Positions 7,053 to 20,930 of a stretch of 64,000 nucleotides of DNA are shown in pieces. The stretch is from Comamonadaceae bacterium. GTDB taxonomy: Bacteria > Pseudomonadota > Gammaproteobacteria > Burkholderiales > Burkholderiaceae_C. The first letter of the stretch is position 1. Every line of letters starts with the position of its first letter. The stretch is taken from assembly GCA_947455465.1 (NCBI GenBank), contig CANGNS010000015.1:1-64000 (forward strand). The letters run 5' to 3'. The position numbers and the translations under genes were made by a program. The notes under the pieces are model-generated. The model saw only the letters and a list, made by a program, of their open reading frames with translations. It was not told the origin of the DNA and searched no databases.

Positions 7053-8024
7053 TTATGCGCTATGTTGGGAGAACCATGCTTCCAAAGCCTGGGGTAATGC
7101 TGTCACCTTCCCAGGTGGGGCCCCGGTGGGAAATCCGACGTGACCGCCCTGCGCGGGTTGCCAAAGTGTGACGTATTGTCCAACGCTTGCCGGCTCGGGC
7201 AGGCAGGCGGCGGGAATAAACGGATCGTTGCGGGCGTTTAAGACCAGCGCGGGTAGGCGAATGCGGGCCAAATGCGGTTTGGCCGAGGCGCGTTGCCAGT
7301 AGTCCTCGGTGTCCCTAAAACCATGTAGGGGTGCGGTAAACACGTTGTCAAAGTCGTAGAGATCGCGCGCCTGGCGCAAAGCTTGTTCATCAAACAGCCC
7401 AGGGAACTGGCGCAGCTTGGCCAGCGCTTTGGGCACCATGCTGCGCAAAAACATGCGGGTGTATACCTGCCGGTTAAATCCGCGACCAATGGCACGGCCA
7501 CTTGCCGCCAAATCAATGGGCGAACACACTGCGGCCACGGCGCTAACGAGCGCCCCAGCAGTTTGGCCTGCCTCTTGGGCCCAGCGCAAAAGAGCGTTAC
7601 CACCCAGCGATATGCCGATGGCAAAAATAGGCCCCACATGGGCTTGGCGCATGCGCTCGAGGATCCACCCGATTTCCTGGTAATCGCCTGAATGGTAGGC
7701 GCGTGGTGCCCGGTTGAGCTCGCCGCTGCAACCGCGAAAATGGGCCACCACAAAAGCAAAGCCTTGGCTGCGCGCCAGTTCTGCACAGGCCAATGCATAG
7801 TGGCTGGAGGAGGAGCCTTCCAGGCCATGGAACATCACCCACAGTGGTGCGCCGGGCCGCGCGGGACTGTCGAGCCAATCGACATCAATGAAATCTTGGT
7901 CGGGGGTGTTCCAGCGTTCGCGCCGGAAAATGGGCGGCAGCCCACCGAAGTTACGCGCCAACTTGGCGGCCACGATGGTTTGCAGATTGCCCCCAGGCAA
8001 CCACCAAGGCGCCTCGTAGTTCAT
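7053..8024 (-). CDS. YheT-family alpha/beta hydrolase
   Basis: 323 residues. The N-terminus WWLPGGNLQTI is the signature opening of the YheT/UPF0017 hydrolases. The oxyanion segment (MFHGLEGSS), the nucleophile elbow GISLGG (Ser in the centre), the acid in NARNDPF and the late histidine in GGHVGF give a complete catalytic triad. Members are esterase-like and their natural substrates are mostly unknown. It is followed at once by the hypothetical gene at 6494, a pair often seen in this family of bacteria. Confidence 0.88.
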   Translation of the reverse strand: MNYEAPWWLPGGNLQTIVAAKLARNFGGLPPIFRRERWNTPDQDFIDVDWLDSPARPGAPLWVMFHGLEGSSSSHYALACAELARSQGFAFVVAHFRGCSGELNRAPRAYHSGDYQEIGWILERMRQAHVGPIFAIGISLGGNALLRWAQEAGQTAGALVSAVAAVCSPIDLAASGRAIGRGFNRQVYTRMFLRSMVPKALAKLRQFPGLFDEQALRQARDLYDFDNVFTAPLHGFRDTEDYWQRASAKPHLARIRLPALVLNARNDPFIPAACLPEPASVGQYVTLWQPAQGGHVGFPTGAPPGKVTALPQALEAWFSQHSA

Positions 8025-8036
8025 GCAGGGGCACCA

Positions 8037-8063
8037 TGCAAAAACCGCCCGAAGGCGGTTTGC
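8037..8063 (-). terminator. Terminator of the atp operon
   Basis: On the minus strand CAAACCGCC-TTCG-GGCGGTTTTTG forms a GC-rich hairpin with a UUCG loop and a short T run, 22 bases after atpC. Confidence 0.8.
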
Positions 8064-8084
8064 AAAGCCAGGTCTGCGGGCATA

Positions 8085-8501
8085 TTAGCGCTTGTTTTGA
8101 AAGCGTCGCAATGCGGCAATCTGGGCCACCAAAGTGCTAAGTTCAGCCTGGGCCACCGCCATATCGACGTCGCTTTTGGCATTGCGCAGCGCTTCCTCGG
8201 CCAGTGCTTTTGCGGCATTGGCACGCTCCTCATCGAGGTCTTTACCGCGAATCGCGGTATCGGACAGCACAGTAATACCCTGGGGCTGCACCTCAATAAT
8301 GCCACCGGCAACGAAGACGAACTCTTCGCTGCCATCAGGCAACTCGATGCGCACCGAGCCAGGCTTCACCCGCGTAATGAGCGGTGTATGGCGCGGATAA
8401 ACACCCAATTCGCCAGCTTCGCCGGGCAGTGCCACGAAGCGCGCTTCGCCGGAGAAGATCAACTCCTCGGCACTGACCACATCCACGTGGAGGGTGTTCA
8501 T
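8085..8501 (-). CDS. atpC: ATP synthase epsilon subunit
   Basis: 138 residues, normal length. The N-terminal beta domain ([28 protein letters not shown]) and the C-terminal helical hairpin ([17 protein letters not shown]) are both present. Epsilon is part of the central stalk and inhibits ATP hydrolysis. It is the last gene of the operon, three bases after atpD, and is followed by a terminator. Confidence 0.96.
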   Translation of the reverse strand: MNTLHVDVVSAEELIFSGEARFVALPGEAGELGVYPRHTPLITRVKPGSVRIELPDGSEEFVFVAGGIIEVQPQGITVLSDTAIRGKDLDEERANAAKALAEEALRNAKSDVDMAVAQAELSTLVAQIAALRRFQNKR

Positions 8502-8504
8502 GGC

Positions 8505-10815
<2,311 letters not shown>

Positions 10816-10843
10816 CAGTTGCTCCTGTGTAGGTCAGCGGCGA

Positions 10844-12382
10844 TCAAGCAAAGGACTTCTTGAACGCGGTCAGGCCAGCAGTGAGTTCGGCCTCAGAGTC
10901 CTTATCCAGGGCTTTGGAAGCTTCCAGCGTTGCTAGCAATGCAGCGTGCTTGTCCTTGAGGTAAGCGTGCAGCTCGCGCTCAAACATCAGCACTTGCTTG
11001 ATCTCGATGTCATCCATAAAGCCTTTGTTCACCGCGAACAATGTCGCAGCCATCAAGCTGATGGTCAGTGGGCTGTACTGCGCTTGCTTGAGCAATTCCG
11101 TCACGCGCGCGCCACGGTCCAACTGTTTGCGCGTCGCTTCGTCCAAATCGGAAGCGAATTGGGCAAACGCAGCCAGCTCACGGTATTGGGCCAGGTCGGT
11201 ACGAATACCACCGGACAAGCCTTTGACCAACTTGGTTTGTGCTGCGCCACCGACGCGCGAAACCGAGATACCCGCATTGATAGCAGGGCGGATACCGGCG
11301 TTGAAGAGCGAAGTCTCCAAAAAGATCTGGCCGTCGGTAATCGAAATCACGTTGGTCGGAACGAAGGCGGACACGTCGCCAGCCTGGGTTTCAATGATAG
11401 GCAAGGCGGTCAATGAACCTGTTTTGCCTTTGGCAGCGCCTTTGGTGAATGCTTCGACATAGTCGGCATTGACGCGGGCAGCGCGCTCAAGCAAACGGCT
11501 GTGGAGATAGAACACGTCGCCAGGGTAGGCTTCGCGACCTGGAGGACGGCGCAACAGCAAAGACACCTGACGGTAGGCTACGGCTTGTTTGGACAAGTCG
11601 TCATACACAATCAGCGCATCCTCGCCGCGATCGCGGAAGTATTCGCCCATGGTGCAACCCGAGTAAGCCGAAACGTATTGCATAGCCGCTGATTCGGACG
11701 CCGATGCAGCCACCACAATCGTGTACTCCATGGCGCCGGCCTTTTCCAAGGCACGCACCACGTTTTTGATGGACGAGGCTTTTTGACCAATCGCCACATA
11801 CACGCAGGTCATGTTCTGACCTTTTTGGTTAATGATGGCGTCAATCGCTACCGCTGTCTTACCAGTTTGGCGGTCGCCAATGATCAGCTCGCGCTGACCA
11901 CGGCCAATCGGAACCATTGAGTCGATGGACTTCAGACCTGTTTGCATAGGCTGGCTAACCGACTCACGCGCAATAACGCCTGGCGCCACTTTTTCAATCA
12001 CGTCAGTCATCTTGGCATTGATCGGGCCTTTGCCATCAATTGGATGACCTAAAGCATTCACCACGCGGCCAATCAGTTCGGGGCCGACGGGCACTTCAAG
12101 AATACGGCCTGTGCATTTGACAGTATCGCCCTCGGAGATGTGCTCGTAGTCGCCCAAAATAACCGCGCCAACTGAGTCACGCTCGAGATTGAGCGCCAAA
12201 CCAAAGGTGTTATTGGGGAATTCAAGCATCTCCCCCTGCATCACGTCTGATAAGCCGTGCACACGCACGATACCGTCGGTAACCGACAAAACGGTTCCCT
12301 GGTTACGAATGTTGGCATCATTGGCCAAACCTTCAATACGACTCTTGATGAGTTCAGAGATTTCTGCTGGATTGAGTTGCAT
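10844..12382 (-). CDS. atpA: ATP synthase alpha subunit
   Basis: 512 residues, as in most proteobacteria. The Walker A site GDRQTGKTA (around 169-177), the [21 protein letters not shown] segment and the signature [11 protein letters not shown] are intact. Alpha forms the hexamer with beta and holds the non-catalytic nucleotide sites. It is ordered between atpH and atpG. Confidence 0.98.
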   Translation of the reverse strand: MQLNPAEISELIKSRIEGLANDANIRNQGTVLSVTDGIVRVHGLSDVMQGEMLEFPNNTFGLALNLERDSVGAVILGDYEHISEGDTVKCTGRILEVPVGPELIGRVVNALGHPIDGKGPINAKMTDVIEKVAPGVIARESVSQPMQTGLKSIDSMVPIGRGQRELIIGDRQTGKTAVAIDAIINQKGQNMTCVYVAIGQKASSIKNVVRALEKAGAMEYTIVVAASASESAAMQYVSAYSGCTMGEYFRDRGEDALIVYDDLSKQAVAYRQVSLLLRRPPGREAYPGDVFYLHSRLLERAARVNADYVEAFTKGAAKGKTGSLTALPIIETQAGDVSAFVPTNVISITDGQIFLETSLFNAGIRPAINAGISVSRVGGAAQTKLVKGLSGGIRTDLAQYRELAAFAQFASDLDEATRKQLDRGARVTELLKQAQYSPLTISLMAATLFAVNKGFMDDIEIKQVLMFERELHAYLKDKHAALLATLEASKALDKDSEAELTAGLTAFKKSFA

Positions 12383-12419
12383 GACTCTTTCCTTCTTTCT
12401 TGTTAGGGCCGCACCGCGT

Positions 12420-12950
12420 TTAAGCGGTCAGCGCAACTTTCATTTGTTCTAAACGGGCTTTGACAGAGGTATCTAAGACCTCGTCACCCACGACCACGCG
12501 AACGCCACCAATCAACGCGGGCTCAAGCTGCACCGACAGGTTCAATTTGCGTCCGAAACGTTTTTGCAAGGCCTCGCCTACCTGCGCCAAGGCCGCAGCA
12601 TCGATGTCGAATGGGCTGTACACAACCGCGTCCGACGAACCGCTTTGCGCATTCATGTGCGCACGAAACTGCGCGAGCACTTCGGGCATAGCACTGAGTC
12701 GACCGTTTTCCACGATCGCGCGCACAAAATTCTCAGCAAGCGAAGACCAAGGAGCTTTGGCCACGCCCTTGATCACGCCGAACACCTGTTCTGACGAAAC
12801 CTTGGGGTTGTTCGCGAGCAAGGTTAATTCCGGGCTTACCGCGATAAGGGATAGCTCTTCGAGCCACGCGGCACTGCCAGCCAAATCAGCTTGGGACGCA
12901 TTGAACAAAGCTTCCGCGTACGGACGGGCAATTGTGGCAAGTTCGGCCAT
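12420..12950 (-). CDS. atpH: ATP synthase delta subunit
   Basis: 176 residues. It opens with the conserved ARPYAEALF and ends with the family C-terminus containing [20 protein letters not shown]. Delta joins the top of F1 to the peripheral stalk made by b. It lies nine bases after atpF. Confidence 0.96.
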   Translation of the reverse strand: MAELATIARPYAEALFNASQADLAGSAAWLEELSLIAVSPELTLLANNPKVSSEQVFGVIKGVAKAPWSSLAENFVRAIVENGRLSAMPEVLAQFRAHMNAQSGSSDAVVYSPFDIDAAALAQVGEALQKRFGRKLNLSVQLEPALIGGVRVVVGDEVLDTSVKARLEQMKVALTA

Positions 12951-12959
12951 GGCTGACTC

Positions 12960-13430
12960 TTAGAGTTCCGTCTGCAGGCGGGCCAAAAGGTCCGCATGCA
13001 CACCCGCGTTGACTTCTTTGCGCAGGATCTGCTCGGCACCTTTAACGGCCAAAACAGCGACCTGGGCGCGCAAAGCTTCACGTGCTTTGATCGACTCTTG
13101 CTCTGCATCCGCACGGGCAGCAGCGACGATTTTTGCCGCCTCTTCTGTCGCGCGGGCCTTCGCTTCGTCAATCATGTGCTGCGCACGTCGCTCAGCATCA
13201 GCAATCAAGGCCGTCGACTCCGAGCGGGTTGCCGCCAATTTGAGTTCGACTTCCTTGTGCGCGTGTGCCAACTCGATCTTGGCATGCTCTGCAGCTGCCA
13301 AACCGTGCGCGATCTTTTGGGTGCGTTCGTCCAGGGCGTTTGCCATGGGGGGCCACACGAATTTCATCGTGAACCACACCAGGATCGCAAACACGATCAT
13401 CTGGACAAACAGGGTTGCGTTAATACTCAC
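12960..13430 (-). CDS. atpF: ATP synthase b subunit
   Basis: 156 residues. One N-terminal membrane helix (about 5-27, [21 protein letters not shown]) is followed by a long charged, Ala-rich helix that forms the dimeric peripheral stalk. The [11 protein letters not shown] and [10 protein letters not shown] segments are typical of betaproteobacterial b. It lies between atpE and atpH. Confidence 0.96.
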   Translation of the reverse strand: MSINATLFVQMIVFAILVWFTMKFVWPPMANALDERTQKIAHGLAAAEHAKIELAHAHKEVELKLAATRSESTALIADAERRAQHMIDEAKARATEEAAKIVAAARADAEQESIKAREALRAQVAVLAVKGAEQILRKEVNAGVHADLLARLQTEL

Positions 13431-13462
13431 GTCAACACCAGTCTTTTGATTAGCTTAAATGC

Positions 13463-13720
<258 letters not shown>

Positions 13721-13752
13721 CTATGAATGGATGGAAAGTTAAGAAAAAGAAA

Positions 13753-14610
13753 TCAATGTGCGTCGTGCGCTTGGCCGACATAAACCAAAGTCAACATCAT
13801 GAAGATGAATGCCTGCAAGGTGATGATCATGATGTGGAAAATCGCCCAAATCGAACCCGCAATAACGTGTCCGACCGGCAAAAGCACGCCGGGCAAGGTC
13901 GCTGCGGCAGCCCCACCCATCAAGGCGATCAGCATGAAAACCAATTCGCCAGCATACATATTGCCAAACAGTCGCATGCCATGAGAAACCGTCTTGGCCG
14001 CAAACTCGATCATCTGCATGACGAAATTGACAGGCCACAGCAACGGATGCGCACCAAAGGGAGCACAAAACAGCTCATGCACCCAACCGCCCACACCTTT
14101 GATTTTGATGTTGTAAAAAACACAAATCAACAATACCGAGGTCGACAAGCCCAAAGTTGTAGACAGATCAGCGGACGGCACTACGCGCATATAGGCGTGG
14201 TGCGCATCATGGCCCGCAGCACCATAGATTGCTTGGAACAGCATAGGGAACAAGTCCACAGGGAACAAGTCCATCGCATTGAGCAAAAAAATCCAGACAA
14301 ATACGGTCAGCGCCAAAGGCGCAACCAATTTACGGCTTTCTGCATTGTGAATAATGCCTTTTGCCTGACTGTCCACCAACTCAAACATGATTTCGACCGC
14401 CGCCTGAAAACGCCCAGGCGCACCCGAGGTCGCCGTGGAAGCTGCGCGCCACAAAACGAAGCACCCAATCAAACCCAGGGTTATGGACCAAAAAATCGAA
14501 TCGATATTGAATACCGAAAAATCGATGACGCCCGACATGGGCTTGTTTTGAAGATGCGTCAGGTGGTGAACAATATATTCACCAGCGCTTGGGCCCTGTT
14601 CAGCAGACAT
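13753..14610 (-). CDS. atpB: ATP synthase a subunit
   Basis: 285 residues, slightly longer than in enteric bacteria. The multi-helix membrane protein contains the essential arginine in the MRLFGNMYAGEL segment and a C-terminal helix with MLTLVYVGQAH. It forms the proton half-channels against the c-ring. It starts three bases after atpI ends. Confidence 0.96.
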   Translation of the reverse strand: MSAEQGPSAGEYIVHHLTHLQNKPMSGVIDFSVFNIDSIFWSITLGLIGCFVLWRAASTATSGAPGRFQAAVEIMFELVDSQAKGIIHNAESRKLVAPLALTVFVWIFLLNAMDLFPVDLFPMLFQAIYGAAGHDAHHAYMRVVPSADLSTTLGLSTSVLLICVFYNIKIKGVGGWVHELFCAPFGAHPLLWPVNFVMQMIEFAAKTVSHGMRLFGNMYAGELVFMLIALMGGAAAATLPGVLLPVGHVIAGSIWAIFHIMIITLQAFIFMMLTLVYVGQAHDAH

Positions 14611-14613
14611 ACG

Positions 14614-15126
14614 TCATTCAGTCCTAGACTTTGCAATTGACCGGCCGCTTTGTCCCCCCAGGGCCAATGCGAGCCAATTCACCTTTAATGTTAAAACCAG
14701 GCCCAGCAACAGTGCAGGCCAACTCAAATTCTCGACCATCCGCGGGGCAGCCATCAACATGAGCGCTGATGCCGCCACCTTGACCATTTCCCAAATCAGC
14801 ACAGCGGCAACCGCGGTCTGCGCATTTGGAGCCCTGCGCTTGCTAATTCCACGCGCCATTGCCGCATTGGGAATTGCAATTGCCAGCGCGCCATACAAAG
14901 CGGACCAACCGTAACTGACTTGGCTCATCACCCAACCAGCCACCACCGCAACAAAAAACGCTGCGATTAATTGCATCCGCACGACCGACCAGGCGGTAAC
15001 CCCTTGGCCATGCTCCGCGCGCCAAGCCTGGGCTTGTTCGGCGGTGAAGGGGACAAAATCCGTTTCTGAATCTGTCTCCCAAGGCTTGGGGGCGTCATCG
15101 CCAACTTCTGTCTGGATTTTTGACAC
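14614..15126 (-). CDS. atpI: ATP synthase accessory protein I
   Basis: 170 residues: a hydrophilic N-terminus of about 50 residues followed by four predicted membrane helices (QLIAAFFVAVVAGWVMSQV, ALYGALAIAIPNAAMA and two more). This matches AtpI, which helps assemble the c-ring. It is the first gene of the operon. The C-terminus is polar and ends in GGQSGRSIAKSRTE. Confidence 0.85.
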   Translation of the reverse strand: MSKIQTEVGDDAPKPWETDSETDFVPFTAEQAQAWRAEHGQGVTAWSVVRMQLIAAFFVAVVAGWVMSQVSYGWSALYGALAIAIPNAAMARGISKRRAPNAQTAVAAVLIWEMVKVAASALMLMAAPRMVENLSWPALLLGLVLTLKVNWLALALGGQSGRSIAKSRTE

Positions 15127-15158
15127 CCGCTTCGCCTCAGCACTCAGGATAGCCTCTT

Positions 15159-15186
15159 AGTATATAGCACCTTTACGGCACCGCAA
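15159..15186 (-). promoter_or_regulatory. Probable sigma-70 promoter of the atp operon
   Basis: On the minus strand TTGCGG (15181-15186) and TATACT (15159-15164) are 16 bases apart, putting the transcript start some 25 bases before atpI. The elements are near consensus, but the call rests on sequence only. Confidence 0.5.
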
Positions 15187-15243
15187 CAAAGCGACATCCC
15201 GCCAAAGGGTATTGCTTTTGGCGCAACGCCCCATAATCCGTCC

Positions 15244-15519
15244 ATGAAAAGCATTCCAGAACGAGATTCACTGGTCCAATACCCTTGCGACTTTCCGATC
15301 AAGGTTATTGGACTGCATCAGCCTGACTTCCTCATTACGATGGTGGCCTTGGCGCAAAATTTCGATCCTGGCTTTGACGCATCCAAAGTCGAACTGCGCC
15401 CCAGCACAGGCGACAAATACCTAGGGATTACCCTGAATATTCGAGCGACCAGTCGCGCACAATTGGATGGCTTGTACCTTGCCTTGACAGGGCACCCTAT
15501 GGTCAAAATCGCGCTTTAG
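15244..15519 (+). CDS. DUF493 (YbeD) family protein
   Basis: 91 residues. It contains the family features YPCDFPIKVIG at the N-terminus and a ferredoxin-like alpha/beta fold ending in YLALTGHPMVKIAL. YbeD-like proteins are small ACT-like regulators usually encoded with lipB. Here lipB starts 12 bases downstream, so co-transcription is likely. The regulatory target is unknown. Confidence 0.92.
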   Translation: MKSIPERDSLVQYPCDFPIKVIGLHQPDFLITMVALAQNFDPGFDASKVELRPSTGDKYLGITLNIRATSRAQLDGLYLALTGHPMVKIAL

Positions 15520-15531
15520 CCACTTTTTTCA

Positions 15532-16203
15532 ATGCAAATCAAGTACTTAGGGCGGGTTGACTATGCCTCGACCTTAACCGCCATGCAGGCTTTCACCGCC
15601 CGAAGGACGGACGGTTTCGAGGACGAGCTTTGGATTTGCGAGCATCCGCCGACCTTCACGGAAGGCCTGGCAAGCCAAACGACGCACCTTTTGCGTGCGA
15701 GCGACATCCCAGTGGTGCGTACCGATAGAGGCGGCCAAATCACCTTCCACGGCCCCGGCCAGGTGGTGGCTTACCCGCTTATCAATTTGCAGGCGGCAGG
15801 TTATTTCGTCAAAGAATATGTATTTCGCCTTGAAGAGGCCGTCTTACGCACACTGCGCGCTTGGGGCGTAACCGGCCATCGGATCGTGGGCGCCCCTGGC
15901 ATTTACGTGCGTCTGGACGACCCGCACGGCCACAGCCAGCTGCCCGTCGCGACCAAGAATGCGCCACCGAACTTTGCCGGTTTGGGGAAAATTGCCGCGC
16001 TGGGCATCAAGGTCAGCCGGCATTGCAGCTACCACGGCTTGGCGCTCAATGTCGCCATGGATTTGGCCCCGTTTTCCCAAATAAATCCTTGCGGTTACGC
16101 AGGCTTGCAAACGGTGGATCTTTCTACAATAGGTGTTCAGGTCAGCCTGCAGGAAGCATCGCAGGCCTTGAGCGCGCGATTGCTAACTGCCTTATCCCCC
16201 TAA
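15532..16203 (+). CDS. lipB: Octanoyl-ACP:protein octanoyltransferase
   Basis: 223 residues. LipB moves octanoyl from acyl carrier protein to lipoyl domains. [18 protein letters not shown] is the signature region and [11 protein letters not shown] leads to the active-site Lys/Cys region. The GTRNP-like catalytic Cys is in the INPCGYAGL segment near residue 185. It is followed after four bases by lipA. Confidence 0.95.
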   Translation: MQIKYLGRVDYASTLTAMQAFTARRTDGFEDELWICEHPPTFTEGLASQTTHLLRASDIPVVRTDRGGQITFHGPGQVVAYPLINLQAAGYFVKEYVFRLEEAVLRTLRAWGVTGHRIVGAPGIYVRLDDPHGHSQLPVATKNAPPNFAGLGKIAALGIKVSRHCSYHGLALNVAMDLAPFSQINPCGYAGLQTVDLSTIGVQVSLQEASQALSARLLTALSP

Positions 16204-16207
16204 ATTT

Positions 16208-17185
16208 ATGCCCACCAGCCCCGCAGCCCCAGCGCCCCACGACCCGCTTGTCAAACAAAAGGCGGGCGCCAAGCTGGCACGCATCCCGATCAAGGTGCAG
16301 GCGGGCGAAGTCCTGAAAAAACCCGACTGGATTCGCGTCAAAGCGGCATCGACGGGCAGTCGCTTTTACGAAATCAAAGACATCCTGCGCGCCAACCAAC
16401 TGGTCACCGTCTGTGAGGAGGCGTCCTGCCCCAATATTGGCGAGTGTTTTGGCAAAGGCACAGCCACCTTCATGATCATGGGCGACAAGTGCACGCGTCG
16501 CTGCCCGTTTTGCGATGTAGGCCATGGTCGCCCCGATCCCCTGGATACCGAAGAGCCTCAGAAGCTGGCCCGCACGATTGCCGCGCTTGGCCTGAGCTAT
16601 GTGGTCATTACCAGCGTCGACCGCGATGACTTGCGCGATGGCGGCGCCGGGCATTTTGTGCAATGCATTGAACACGTGCGTGCGCTTTCGCCCGCTACGC
16701 GCATTGAGGTACTGGTGCCCGACTTCCGCGGTCGCGACGACCGTGCCCTGTCCATTTTGCAAAGCGCTCCGCCCGATGTGATGAACCACAACATCGAAAC
16801 AGTGCCCCGGCTTTACAAAGAAGCACGCCCAGGCTCAGACTATCTTTTTTCGCTCAATTTGCTCAAAAAGTTCAAAGCCTTGTTCCCCCACATCCCGACC
16901 AAAAGCGGCCTCATGGTGGGCTTGGGCGAAACCGATGAAGAAATTTTGGAAGTCATGCGCGACATGCGCGCCCATGACATCGATATGTTGACCATTGGCC
17001 AGTACCTGGCGCCCTCCAGCAGCCACCTGCCGGTGCGGCGCTATGTGCATCCCGACAGCTTTAAGGCGTTAGAGGCACAGGCCTATGCCATGGGATTCAA
17101 ACATGCTGCGGTAGGCGCCATGGTCCGGTCCAGCTACCACGCCGACCAACAGGCTGGCCATGCGCTCAAGCCGCTGGCAAGCTAA
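16208..17185 (+). CDS. lipA: Lipoyl synthase
   Basis: 325 residues. Both iron-sulfur sites are visible: [12 protein letters not shown] for the auxiliary cluster and the radical SAM motif CTRRCPFC. LipA inserts two sulfurs into the octanoyl chain, completing lipoate made from LipB's product. The C-terminal ARSSYHA-type region reads [10 protein letters not shown]. It ends just before a strong terminator. Confidence 0.97.
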   Translation: MPTSPAAPAPHDPLVKQKAGAKLARIPIKVQAGEVLKKPDWIRVKAASTGSRFYEIKDILRANQLVTVCEEASCPNIGECFGKGTATFMIMGDKCTRRCPFCDVGHGRPDPLDTEEPQKLARTIAALGLSYVVITSVDRDDLRDGGAGHFVQCIEHVRALSPATRIEVLVPDFRGRDDRALSILQSAPPDVMNHNIETVPRLYKEARPGSDYLFSLNLLKKFKALFPHIPTKSGLMVGLGETDEEILEVMRDMRAHDIDMLTIGQYLAPSSSHLPVRRYVHPDSFKALEAQAYAMGFKHAAVGAMVRSSYHADQQAGHALKPLAS

Positions 17186-17211
17186 CGCTGCCACCAAGAA
17201 CACCCATGCAA

Positions 17212-17240
17212 GAAAAAAGCCCGCAATTGCGGGCTTTTTC
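17212..17240 (+). terminator. Rho-independent terminator after lipA
   Basis: AAAAAAGCCCGCAATTGCGGGCTTTTT forms an almost perfect hairpin with a T run. By symmetry it could also stop transcription coming from the minus-strand genes at 17273-18257. Confidence 0.9.
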
Positions 17241-17272
17241 ATGTGCCTGGCACCGGCTGGGGCCGGGCCGCA

Positions 17273-17488
17273 TTAGGCAGCGGCTAGCCAATACCCCGCG
17301 TTAAACGGGCTGCTCATGCGCAGGGCCAGTGGTGAGACGTCGAGCAAAAAGTTGCTGGGAAGCTTCTCTATATTTGCCGACGCATCGACGGCATCGGCGC
17401 TGGGGCTCTCGATGCCGGTGTTTGCCTGATTCGCCCGTTCTGCTTGGCTGGTTTGTGCAGAACGGGCTACGGAAAAGAATAGAAACAC
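17273..17488 (-). CDS. Possible small protein downstream of barstar
   Basis: 71 codons from a GTG at 17488, overlapping the end of the barstar gene by 22 bases. Codon choice is host-like (GCC, AGC and GGC frequent), and the C-terminus LDVSPLALRMSSPFNAGYW is not low complexity. I recognise no family and see no clear ribosome site. It could be a real third gene of the operon, or a leftover coding tail. Confidence 0.3.
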   Translation of the reverse strand: MFLFFSVARSAQTSQAERANQANTGIESPSADAVDASANIEKLPSNFLLDVSPLALRMSSPFNAGYWLAAA

Positions 17489-17868
17489 CTGAAGGGTATC
17501 TTTCGGTCCCCCCAGTAGTCTGCAGTGTCTCTGAAAATGTCGAGCAATTGCTCACGCGCTTCTTTGTCGAATTTGACGTTGGCGGGAATATGCTCCAAAA
17601 CAGCGATAAAGCCGGGCTGCGGGCCTGATTTGTGGACCGGGTCGGTCATGCTGTCGTACAGCGAATCAAAGTTTTTGTTCGCGCTGGCAGCGAGCAAAAA
17701 CTGCGCACAGATCATGTCCAGCACATCTTGCTTGGTCTGGGCGTCACCCAAATTAGCGTACAGAAAATGCTGCCCCAATTCCTGCGCGGCTTCTTGCAGA
17801 TCCGAAACGCGAAAAGCGCGTATGGACTGGACTATATTGGTCCTGACATTTCGAAGTGGCGTATCCAT
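17467..17868 (-). CDS. Barstar-family ribonuclease inhibitor
   Basis: 133 residues from the ATG at 17868. An upstream TTG at 17895 would overlap the RNase stop as TTGA and add nine residues; both are possible. The segment NFDSLYDSMTDPVHKSGPQPGF, followed by FIAVLEHIP and RDTADYW, is the barstar fold, with the acidic helix that blocks the RNase active site. It is encoded directly after a secreted RNase of the Sa/T1 type, which it most likely inhibits in the cytoplasm before export. Barstar homology is good; the specific pairing is inferred from position. Confidence 0.85.
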   Translation of the reverse strand: MDTPLRNVRTNIVQSIRAFRVSDLQEAAQELGQHFLYANLGDAQTKQDVLDMICAQFLLAASANKNFDSLYDSMTDPVHKSGPQPGFIAVLEHIPANVKFDKEAREQLLDIFRDTADYWGDRKIPFRCFYSFP

Positions 17869-17891
17869 CCCCGATTCACTTTCTAAAAATT

Positions 17892-18257
17892 TCAAGGCAC
17901 GATCTTGCGAAAAGTCGCATAGTGATCGGCCGTGTAATAACAGGCGTCTGGCTCAGTAGCCGGTCCGCCACAAACAATTCTTTGCGGTCCTCGATTGCGC
18001 TGTCCCGGTGTGCGTACGGTGTATTCCCGGTAGTAACCCCGTTTGGCGGGCGGAAGCGCGCGCTCCCTGTTACCGAAAACCACTCCGTCCTTTTCGTAGG
18101 GAAAAGGTCCGCCGCTCAAAATGCTGCGGTAGGTTTGCACACCCTGCGCAGGCAATGCCTGCGCCGAAATTTCCGGGCCCAGGCTCGCAAAACCTTGCGA
18201 AGACGCCAGCGCTAGGCCGCAGGTCATCGTGCCCATCAGCGCAAGCAAGCTGGTCAT
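17892..18257 (-). CDS. Secreted guanyl-specific RNase (Sa/N1/T1 type)
   Basis: 121 residues from the ATG at 18257. A promoter-like pair upstream (18325-18354) puts the transcript start below the alternative GTG at 18338, which supports this start. Residues 1-24 are a signal peptide (SLLALMGTMTCGLALA). The mature part has the microbial RNase core: FGNRE, then the catalytic set Glu78 (REYTV), Arg93 (RIVCGG) and His112 (DHYATF). The Glu-to-Arg spacing of 15 equals that of RNase Sa. Cys96 and Cys106 could form a disulfide. Role inferred: extracellular RNA degradation or a toxin, with the barstar as self-protection. Confidence 0.88.
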   Translation of the reverse strand: MTSLLALMGTMTCGLALASSQGFASLGPEISAQALPAQGVQTYRSILSGGPFPYEKDGVVFGNRERALPPAKRGYYREYTVRTPGQRNRGPQRIVCGGPATEPDACYYTADHYATFRKIVP

Positions 18258-18324
18258 TCGGGCCCATTTGATTCCACATAGTGGGATCAAAGTTGTCCTG
18301 CACCACCGACTTGACAACGCCTTA

Positions 18325-18354
18325 GTTATCGAAAACACGATAAAAACCCGTCAA
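18325..18354 (-). promoter_or_regulatory. Probable promoter of the RNase-barstar pair
   Basis: Minus-strand TTGACG (18349-18354) and GATAAC (18325-18330) are separated by 18 bases, about 70 bases before the chosen RNase start. This fits a sigma-70 promoter. Confidence 0.4.
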
Positions 18355-18488
18355 CAATCGAAAAAATCGCTAAAAACACCAAGAAGGATTGTCTCCCATC
18401 TGGCGAAAAAAGGCAATACCTGCCACAAAAGTAGACCCACTCCCCTCAGGGTTTGCCCTTGACAGGGTTTTTGCGGGGGGCGGTGGGG

Positions 18489-20849
<2,361 letters not shown>

Positions 20850-20930
20850 CGTGCTTCCTTGTGCGCCGGGCGACTCGGTCTGCCCCACAGCGCGGTACGG
20901 GTGAAGCGACCGATTGTAGTCAGCAGGTGC

